A program made the translations under genes and the position numbers. From an uncultured Acidimicrobiaceae bacterium (lineage in GTDB: Bacteria > Actinomycetota > Acidimicrobiia > Acidimicrobiales > Ilumatobacteraceae), in contig CAIVDG010000242.1 of NCBI GenBank assembly GCA_903904615.1, positions 1-46,707 of the forward strand: a DNA stretch of 46,707 nt, read 5' to 3'. This document shows positions 41,808-46,707 of this stretch, piece after piece. The notes beneath the pieces were generated by a model. The model worked only from the letters and a program-made list of their open reading frames with translations, was not told the DNA's origin and made no database searches. The first letter of the stretch is position 1; each line of letters begins with the position of its first letter.

Positions 41808-42230
41808 TCAGGCGATGACGATGACTTCTTCGGTAATGGTTCCAGCCTCAATACGGAATGAGCGGGGCTTCGGCTCGCCGGTTTTCAGGCTGACAATGAT
41901 GTAGTGCCAGCCCGGATCGGGGGCCTGGTCAACGTCAGTTTTGCTGGGATAGGCCTCGGTGTGGGTGTGGCTGTGTGCGCACCCCAGCACTTCCAAGCCC
42001 TCCGCTTCGGCGGCAAGCTCGGCGCGAAGGTGCTCTTTCGGGTCAATGGTGTACACCAATGCACTGTGGGCAATGTTGGTGCATGGCACGAAACGCGTGA
42101 CCGTGGTTGACCCAGGTGCGCCAATGAGCAGACCACACATCTCTTCGGGATAACAGGCAATGGCATGCGCGGCCATGGCGCCTGCGGCCTCTTGCGGCAC
42201 CGTGAGTTGTTGCGTGACTGACTCGGACAT
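41808..42230 (-). CDS. mec: JAMM-type metallopeptidase, Mec-like
   Basis: 140 residues of the Mov34/MPN+ family. The zinc motif is complete: Glu29/Glu30 in CYPEEMCGLLIG and HSHTHTEAYPSKTDVD with His88, His90, Ser96 and Asp99. In mycobacteria Mec cuts the CysO-cysteine adduct formed by CysM to release cysteine, and HSHTHTEAYPS is characteristic of that group. Order mec then cysM is retained, but cysO is missing between them, so the carrier would have to be encoded elsewhere. TAGCCT lies 8 bases before the ATG. Confidence 0.9.
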   Translation of the reverse strand: MSESVTQQLTVPQEAAGAMAAHAIACYPEEMCGLLIGAPGSTTVTRFVPCTNIAHSALVYTIDPKEHLRAELAAEAEGLEVLGCAHSHTHTEAYPSKTDVDQAPDPGWHYIIVSLKTGEPKPRSFRIEAGTITEEVIVIA

Positions 42231-42238
42231 CCCTGCGC

Positions 42239-42244
42239 AGGCTA
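42239..42244 (-). promoter_or_regulatory. Candidate -10 element (TAGCCT) of mec
   Basis: On the minus strand TAGCCT stands 8 bases from the mec ATG, within the 35-base divergent gap with smpB. Confidence 0.4.
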
Positions 42245-42248
42245 GCGG

Positions 42249-42254
42249 TACGCT
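42249..42254 (+). promoter_or_regulatory. Candidate -10 element (TACGCT) of smpB
   Basis: TACGCT stands 11 bases from the smpB ATG, four bases beyond the minus-strand -10 box of mec, so the two promoters share the same short segment. Confidence 0.4.
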
Positions 42255-42265
42255 CGATTACCCCT

Positions 42266-42742
42266 ATGGCAAAGTCACCAAACACCGTGCTGGCGAGTAA
42301 TCGCAAGGCTCGACACGATTACGAGATTCTCGACGTGTTCGAAGCCGGCATTGTGCTTGTTGGCAGCGAAGTGAAGAGCCTGCGTGCTGGCCAAGTTCAG
42401 TTAGTCGACGCCTACGCACGGATTCTCGACGGCGAGATGTGGCTAGACGGTGTCCATATTGCGCCGTATTCATTCGCTGTCGGGGTAGGCGCACACGATC
42501 CAGATCGCCCACGCAAGTTGCTGCTACATCGCGAAGAGATCAATCGTCTTCACGACCGCATTGCGCGCGAACGTTTGTCGCTGGTACCGCTGGCATTTAA
42601 GTTGGTGGACGGTCGAGTAAAGGTGGAACTCGCACTTGGTCGTGGTCGCAAGAAAGGCGACAAGCGCCAGTCAATTGCGGAAAAAGCTGTGCAGCGCGAA
42701 ATGCAACGATCGCTTGGGCGTCAACGCAAAGGTATGGAATAG
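42266..42742 (+). CDS. smpB: SsrA-binding protein SmpB
   Basis: Carries tmRNA to stalled ribosomes. 158 residues: SNRKARHDYEILDVFEAGIVL, GSEVKSLRAGQVQLVDAYA, GVHIAPYSFA, RPRKLLLHREEINRL and the basic tail GRGRKKGDKRQSIAEKAVQREM. All are standard for the family. The tmRNA gene follows after 81 bases on the same strand. Confidence 0.97.
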   Translation: MAKSPNTVLASNRKARHDYEILDVFEAGIVLVGSEVKSLRAGQVQLVDAYARILDGEMWLDGVHIAPYSFAVGVGAHDPDRPRKLLLHREEINRLHDRIARERLSLVPLAFKLVDGRVKVELALGRGRKKGDKRQSIAEKAVQREMQRSLGRQRKGME

Positions 42743-42758
42743 CCATTCTTCGCATCTT

Positions 42759-42800
42759 TTGACAGATCTTGGAAAAAGTTGACACCACCTCGCCGTACAC
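42759..42800 (+). promoter_or_regulatory. Possible ssrA promoter region
   Basis: Two TTGACA hexamers (42759-42764 and 42779-42784) and a TACACT (42795-42800) lie upstream of ssrA, but no pair has the ideal 16-18-base spacing. The TACACT end is 23 bases before the mature tmRNA, which would leave a short precursor. Low confidence. Confidence 0.3.
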
Positions 42801-42823
42801 TGACAACTACACAACCAATCAAT

Positions 42824-43201
42824 GGGGCTGACAGGTTTCGACAGCAGTTTCGTTGTTTGCACGTGCAACCCGAATTGCTCAGATTCGTTAAACGGGGCAA
42901 AAAACAGAATTGCCAACGAGCAGTTCGCTCTCGCCGCCTAATACTCGGTAGAGAGACATCGTGAGCAGCAATGCCGCACGGGGCCAGTCCATCGCAGCCC
43001 GGCAACAGAAGCGGAGGATGACGGCGAGAAAGACCGCTGACAATGGGAAAGACTTTTGACTTGTGGGAAAGACCACACGCGGCTTGGGTAACCAAGTAGT
43101 CGACCCGTCGACAGTGTTGCGTTAGCGCTACAACGGGAATGGTTGTAGCACTGGTAAATAGCGCCTGATGGACGGGGGTTCGATTCCCCCCAGCTCCACC
43201 A
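42824..43201 (+). ncRNA. ssrA: Transfer-messenger RNA (tmRNA)
   Basis: 378 bases. The 5' end GGGGCTG pairs with the 3' CAGCTCC, followed by ACCA; GGGGCTGACAGGTTTCGACA is the usual beginning and GGGGGTTCGATTCCCCC the T arm. The tag frame begins at GCA 42897 and ends at TAA 42939-42941, encoding AKNRIANEQFALAA. The ALAA end is the normal ClpP-system degron. One-piece (not permuted). Located right after smpB. Confidence 0.95.
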
Positions 43202-43228
43202 TTTAATGATGTGCTCATGTGCACCTTG

Positions 43229-43234
43229 TACAGT
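43229..43234 (+). promoter_or_regulatory. Candidate -10 element (TACAGT) of the TRIC-type channel gene
   Basis: TACAGT stands 6 bases before the GTG at 43241 and helps choose that start over upstream GTG 43211 or ATG 43217. Confidence 0.35.
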
Positions 43235-43240
43235 CGCTGC

Positions 43241-43900
43241 GTGCTTCCTACTCAAGTTGCAACGAACGAAGGCGTGTTTCTACTTGTTGCCATCATCGGC
43301 ACAATTGCATTTGCCACGTCGGGAGTTCTTGCTGCAGCAGAAGCTGGACTTGACTGGCTTGGCGCCACAGTTCTCGCTGTAGTTGTTTCCATCGGCGGTG
43401 GAACGTTGCGAGACATTCTCATTGGCAATCTTCCCGTCACCTGGGTACGCGATGAATGGCCGGTAGTTGTTGCCCTTTGCACTGTCGTTGTGGGTCTCGT
43501 TGTTCTTCGACTTCCTGTTCACATAGATCCGCGAAACCAGTTGTGGTATCTCGCGAGCGATGCCATTGGTCTCGGAGCCTTCGTTGTGCTGGGAACATCC
43601 ATTGCGCTCGAGAGCGGCACATCGTCTTTCATTGCCATATTCATGGGTGTCATCACGGGTGTTGGAGGCGGTGTCATTCGCGATCTCTTCACTGGGCGCA
43701 CACCCATGGTGTTCGTCGGTCAGGTGTATGCGGTAGCCGGACTGCTCGGGGCAATCGTGTTCGTGGGCCTTCGAGAAACCAGTGCTTCAGAACCACTGCG
43801 TGTGTGGATTCCTGTTGCGGTCGTGGTCATCCTGCGCGCGTTGGCAATTCGATTCGACTTGCATTTACCGCGTACTGGTTCAACCCATCCACGCGACTAG
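43241..43900 (+). CDS. TRIC-type cation channel family membrane protein (YadS/UPF0126)
   Basis: 219 residues from GTG 43241 (a longer frame starts at 43211). Two repeats of a three-helix unit with signature turns GGGTLRDILIGNLPVTW and GGGVIRDLFTGRTPMVF, about seven transmembrane helices in all, as in trimeric intracellular cation channels of prokaryotes. The basic C-terminal tail ends the protein. The ion carried is not decided by the sequence. It follows ssrA by 39 bases and converges on the malic enzyme gene. Confidence 0.88.
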   Translation: MLPTQVATNEGVFLLVAIIGTIAFATSGVLAAAEAGLDWLGATVLAVVVSIGGGTLRDILIGNLPVTWVRDEWPVVVALCTVVVGLVVLRLPVHIDPRNQLWYLASDAIGLGAFVVLGTSIALESGTSSFIAIFMGVITGVGGGVIRDLFTGRTPMVFVGQVYAVAGLLGAIVFVGLRETSASEPLRVWIPVAVVVILRALAIRFDLHLPRTGSTHPRD

Positions 43901-43910
43901 CGCGTCATCG

Positions 43911-45317
43911 CTAGGCCTTGCGGATAACACCGTCTTTGACGGCCGCTGCAGCAACAGCAGGAGCAACACGCTCCACAATTGAGCGGTCGAACACAGACGG
44001 AACAACGAAACCTGGTGACAATTGAGCGTCGGTGACCGACTCTGCAATTGCCACTGCGGCTGCCAACTTCATACCTTCGGTGATGTCAGTTGCTTGCGCA
44101 TCTAACGCACCGCGGAAGATTCCGGGGAACGCCAACACGTTGTTGATTTGGTTCGGGTAGTCGCTACGGCCGGTAGCCATTACTGCGGCAAGACCATCGC
44201 ATTGTTCTGGACGAATTTCAGGGTTGGGGTTGGCCATTGCGAACACAATGGGATCTTTTGCCATTGAACGAACGTCGGCAGCAGTGATGAGGTCTGGGCC
44301 ACTGACTCCCAAGAACACGTCTGCGCCCTTCATAACATCACTGATGGTTCCCATCTTGCGCGACTGGTTGGTGTGCTCTGCAAACCACACTTTGGCAGAG
44401 TTCATTTCTCCGCGGCCAGAGTAAATGGCCCCAACACGGTCGCATCCGATGACTTCACCAACGCCTGCGTTCAACAGAATCTTGCCAATGGCCACACCTG
44501 CAGCGCCAACGCCAGCGATGACGACCGACAGGTCTTCCATTTTCTTTCCTGTGATCTTCAATGAGTTCCATAATGCGGCGAGCGCAACGACGGCGGTTCC
44601 GTGCTGGTCGTCGTGGAACACAGGAATGTCCAAACTTGCACGAAGACGCTCTTCGATTTCGAAACATTCGGGAGCAGCGATGTCTTCCAAGTTGATGCCA
44701 CCAAAAGTTGGTGCAATGCGCTGCACAAAGTCGACTACTTCATCGACGGTGCGCGCATTAATGCAAATGGGGAATCCGTCAACTCCACCGAACTCTTTGA
44801 AGAGAAGTGCTTTGCCTTCCATTACGGGCATTGCGCCTTCAGGGCCGATGTCGCCAAGACCAAGCACAGCAGTTCCGTTACTCACAATCGCAACGGTGTT
44901 TTTACGAATGGTGTACTTGTGCGACAACGCTGGGTCATTCTGAATGGCTGTACACACGCGAGCAACGCCTGGGGTGTACGCCATAGACAAGTCGTCTTTG
45001 TCGTTCACCGGAGCCGTGGAGAGAACGTGAATCTTGCCAGCCTCGTGCATGCGGAAGGTGCGGTCCCACCAATCCATCAGGGTGATTCCAGGACAATTCT
45101 TCACGGCCTCTACAACCTGCAACTGATGAGCCTCGTCACGACAATGAACAATCAGGTTGCGTCGCAGCACTGGTCCGCGCACATCAAAACCGTCGAGTGC
45201 ACCGATATTGCCGCCTGCATCGCCGATGGCGGTGCAGAGGTGACCGAGTGCGCCAGGCACGTTGTCTAACTGACAATCGAGCGTGATGGAAAAGGCGGCG
45301 GTGGGCAGAGTTGGCAT
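43911..45317 (-). CDS. NAD(P)-dependent malic enzyme with N-terminal ACT domain
   Basis: Oxidative decarboxylation of malate to pyruvate, joining the TCA cycle and gluconeogenesis. 468 residues. Residues 1-90 form an ACT-like regulatory domain (ITLDCQLDNVPGALGHLCTAIGDAGGNIGALDG). The catalytic part has AYTPGVARVCTAI (Tyr general acid), MEGKALLFKEFGGVDGFPIC (Lys base), LEDIAAPECFEIEERLR and FHDDQHGTAVVALAAL (metal site), then the dinucleotide-binding GVGAAGVAIGKILL and MANPNPEI. Short-type enzymes are about 390 residues; the ACT domain accounts for the difference. An inverted repeat CCAAGG...CCTTGG overlaps its promoter. Confidence 0.94.
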   Translation of the reverse strand: MPTLPTAAFSITLDCQLDNVPGALGHLCTAIGDAGGNIGALDGFDVRGPVLRRNLIVHCRDEAHQLQVVEAVKNCPGITLMDWWDRTFRMHEAGKIHVLSTAPVNDKDDLSMAYTPGVARVCTAIQNDPALSHKYTIRKNTVAIVSNGTAVLGLGDIGPEGAMPVMEGKALLFKEFGGVDGFPICINARTVDEVVDFVQRIAPTFGGINLEDIAAPECFEIEERLRASLDIPVFHDDQHGTAVVALAALWNSLKITGKKMEDLSVVIAGVGAAGVAIGKILLNAGVGEVIGCDRVGAIYSGRGEMNSAKVWFAEHTNQSRKMGTISDVMKGADVFLGVSGPDLITAADVRSMAKDPIVFAMANPNPEIRPEQCDGLAAVMATGRSDYPNQINNVLAFPGIFRGALDAQATDITEGMKLAAAVAIAESVTDAQLSPGFVVPSVFDRSIVERVAPAVAAAAVKDGVIRKA

Positions 45318-45324
45318 AAGAATT

Positions 45325-45347
45325 CCAAGGTTATCCCCAACCCTTGG
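45325..45347 (-). promoter_or_regulatory. Candidate promoter/operator of the malic enzyme gene
   Basis: TAACCT (minus strand, 45328-45333) stands 10 bases before the ATG. An inverted repeat CCAAGG (45325-45330) and CCTTGG (45342-45347), 11 bases apart, covers it, suggesting a regulator site. Only inferred. Confidence 0.35.
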
Positions 45348-45407
45348 TCCGCCACCCCACCCTTTAACGCACTATCCGCCTAAGGTTTCCTGAAAAGGGA
45401 GGCCATC

Positions 45408-45842
45408 GTGATTGAGCAAGTAGTGCAGAAATGGCATTTGTATATGCGTGGACAACTAGAGGGTGGTCTAGACACTCTGCTGGCCGACGATTGCGTGTTC
45501 CACTCCCCCATCGTGTTCACCCCACAAGTGGGCAAGGAAATCACAAAGCTGTACCTTCAAGCCGCCAGCCAAACTCTGCCCGGCGACAAGCAAGCAGAGG
45601 AAAAGGACTCGTCACAGAAAGACGGCAAGTTTCGCTACATCAAAGAAGTGATGTCGGGAAACACCGCGGTGTTGGAGTTTGAGACAACCGTTGAAGGCAA
45701 ATACGCAAATGGCGTCGACATCATCACGTGCAACGACGCAGGGCAAATTGTTGAATTCAAAGTGATGTTCCGACCTCTACAGGCCATCAATGCGGTTCAT
45801 CGCCAAATGGGGGCAATGCTAGAGAAGATGTCGCCGAAGTAA
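45408..45842 (+). CDS. SnoaL/NTF2-like protein
   Basis: 144 residues from GTG 45408, with GGGAGG 5 bases upstream. Cone-shaped NTF2-like fold: VVQKWHLYMRGQLEGGLDTLLADDCVFHSPI, then KEITKLYLQAA, KEVMSGNTAVLEFETTVEGKYANGVDIITC and IVEFKVMFRPLQAIN. Such proteins are isomerases, hydrolases or binding proteins; the active site is not conserved enough to say which. Divergent from malic enzyme (90 bases) and convergent with the acyl-CoA synthetase (7 bases). Confidence 0.8.
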   Translation: MIEQVVQKWHLYMRGQLEGGLDTLLADDCVFHSPIVFTPQVGKEITKLYLQAASQTLPGDKQAEEKDSSQKDGKFRYIKEVMSGNTAVLEFETTVEGKYANGVDIITCNDAGQIVEFKVMFRPLQAINAVHRQMGAMLEKMSPK

Positions 45843-45849
45843 CGGAGAC

Positions 45850-46707
45850 TTATTCTCCAATAAGTTCTTTACGAAGTTCGCGCTTCAGGAACTTGCCAGT
45901 GGCGTTACGCGGAATTGGTTCATCGCGGAACCAGATCTTCGAGGGAATTTTGTGCTTTGCCAAGTTTGGAGCAAGGAATGTCCGCAACTCGTCTTCACCC
46001 AAAGTGGTGCCAGGTCGCAAAACAAGTACCACGGCTACTTCTTCGCCCAAGCGCTCGTCGGGCACTCCGAACACTGCAGCTTCTGCAATGGACGGATGGT
46101 GGTAAATAGCTGCTTCCACTTCAGAGCAGTACACGTTCTCGCCACCGCGAATGACCATGTCTTTTGCACGGTCCACGATGTACACGAAACCGTCTGCATC
46201 AATTCGAGCAACGTCGCCGGTGTTCAACCATCCATCTTTGATGGTTTCAGCAGTGGCTTCTTCTCGGTTCAGGTACCCCGCAATAGTGACGGCTCCGCGC
46301 ACGCAGAGAATTCCCACCGTGTTGGGATCGCGCGGAAGATCGTTGCCTTCTTCGTCGACCAACTTGCCTTCAAGCGTAGGCACAAGCGGCCCACAACTCT
46401 CGGGGCGCTCGATGTACAAACGCGCAGAGTTGGCGGTGATGATTCCGCAAGTCTCGGTCATGCCATAACCGGTGCCCGGTTGTCCGCCTTTCAACGCACC
46501 GGCAATTTTGTGCACAAGATCTGGCTGCACTGCCGAACCGCCGCCACCCATCGATTGCAGAGACGACGTGTCGCGCTTTTCCCAGTCGGGATGCATGAGT
46601 AGTTCGCGACCCATGGTGGGAACACCAGAGAAGGTGGTGACTTTCTCGCGCTCGATGAGTTCAAGTGCACGACCTGCATCCCACTTGTACAGCATGACGA
46701 CTTTTGC
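45850..46707 (-). CDS. Acyl-CoA synthetase / AMP-dependent ligase (C-terminal part, cut by window edge)
   Basis: 285 residues of the C-terminal half; the gene continues beyond the right edge. Motifs: YGMTETCGIITANSA (A5), GWLNTGDVARIDADGF (A7), VDRAKDMVIRGGENVYCSEVE (A8-like hinge) and RNATGKFLKREL with the C-terminal catalytic lysine (A10). The enzyme activates a carboxylate with ATP and CoA. The exact acid is unknown; GVPTMGRELL belongs to the fatty-acid-CoA ligase group. The lost N-terminal half would include the AMP-binding P-loop-like motif. Confidence 0.9.
   Translation of the reverse strand, partial: AKVVMLYKWDAGRALELIEREKVTTFSGVPTMGRELLMHPDWEKRDTSSLQSMGGGGSAVQPDLVHKIAGALKGGQPGTGYGMTETCGIITANSARLYIERPESCGPLVPTLEGKLVDEEGNDLPRDPNTVGILCVRGAVTIAGYLNREEATAETIKDGWLNTGDVARIDADGFVYIVDRAKDMVIRGGENVYCSEVEAAIYHHPSIAEAAVFGVPDERLGEEVAVVLVLRPGTTLGEDELRTFLAPNLAKHKIPSKIWFRDEPIPRNATGKFLKRELRKELIGE

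Overview
This window looks like a compact chromosomal segment of an actinobacterium (Actinomycetota). I infer a moderate-GC, planktonic-type lineage, possibly class Acidimicrobiia, but the class is not proven from the sequence. The pointers to Actinomycetota are: an F420-type luciferase-like oxidoreductase; a DsbA-like protein resembling mycobacterial Rv2466c; a PAC2 protein; an IF-2 with a very long Lys/Ala- and Gly/Pro-rich N-terminus; a WhiG-type sigma factor; the CysM/Mec sulfur-carrier cysteine pathway; and gene order that I recall from Mycobacterium (lepA-rpsT-holA-comEC-comEA; infB-nusA-rimP-proS-ispG-rseP-dxr-cdsA-frr-pyrH-tsf-rpsB-M23-xer-dprA-comM; mec-cysM-rph-rdgB). The window is almost entirely coding: no gene-free stretch exceeds about 130 bases, and many neighbouring genes overlap by 1 or 4 bases.

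Layout. 1-3754: lepA, an MFS exporter and a DNA photolyase (cut by the window edge), one minus-strand operon. 3819-4105: rpsT and a possible terminator. 4119-8388: holA, comEC, a small membrane protein on the opposite strand, comEA and a CnoX-like thioredoxin. 8418-11360: an aminoglycoside-phosphotransferase-like kinase, a PAC2 protein and an F420 oxidoreductase on the plus strand. 11365-16777: the rimP-nusA-infB-DsbA operon with a structured, terminator-containing leader. 16778-19564: proS-manA. 19561-32788: a 13-kb minus-strand run from comM, dprA, an enlarged Xer recombinase and whiG, through a degenerate M23 protein and the translation/nucleotide genes (rpsB, tsf, pyrH, frr), to cdsA, dxr, rseP and ispG. 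32830-46707: a lipoprotein, clpP, a beta-carbonic anhydrase, a PLP-enzyme cluster around an unusual tRNA, rdgB-rph, an EamA transporter, cysM-mec, smpB-ssrA, a TRIC-type channel, malic enzyme, a SnoaL-like protein and a truncated acyl-CoA synthetase.

How the genes work together. Most functions are housekeeping: translation (S20, S2, EF-Ts, RRF, IF-2, EF4, ProRS, RimP), trans-translation (SmpB and tmRNA), the MEP isoprenoid pathway (Dxr, IspG) and phospholipid synthesis (CdsA). Two loci together give ComEA, ComEC, DprA and ComM, which suggests natural transformation.

I found no phage, CRISPR array or insertion sequence and no clear-cut new system. The most unusual items are: an Xer-family recombinase with two N-terminal core-binding domains joined by a Cys-rich linker; a class I-shaped tRNA with a Leu (UAG) anticodon fused almost directly to a PLP-enzyme gene; an apparent cysO remnant upstream of cysM; a DsbA-like protein with CPWA instead of CPWC; an M23 protein lacking metal ligands; an attenuator-like leader before rimP-nusA-infB; and a recurring TANNNT motif 6-11 bases upstream of start codons that suggests widespread leaderless transcription.
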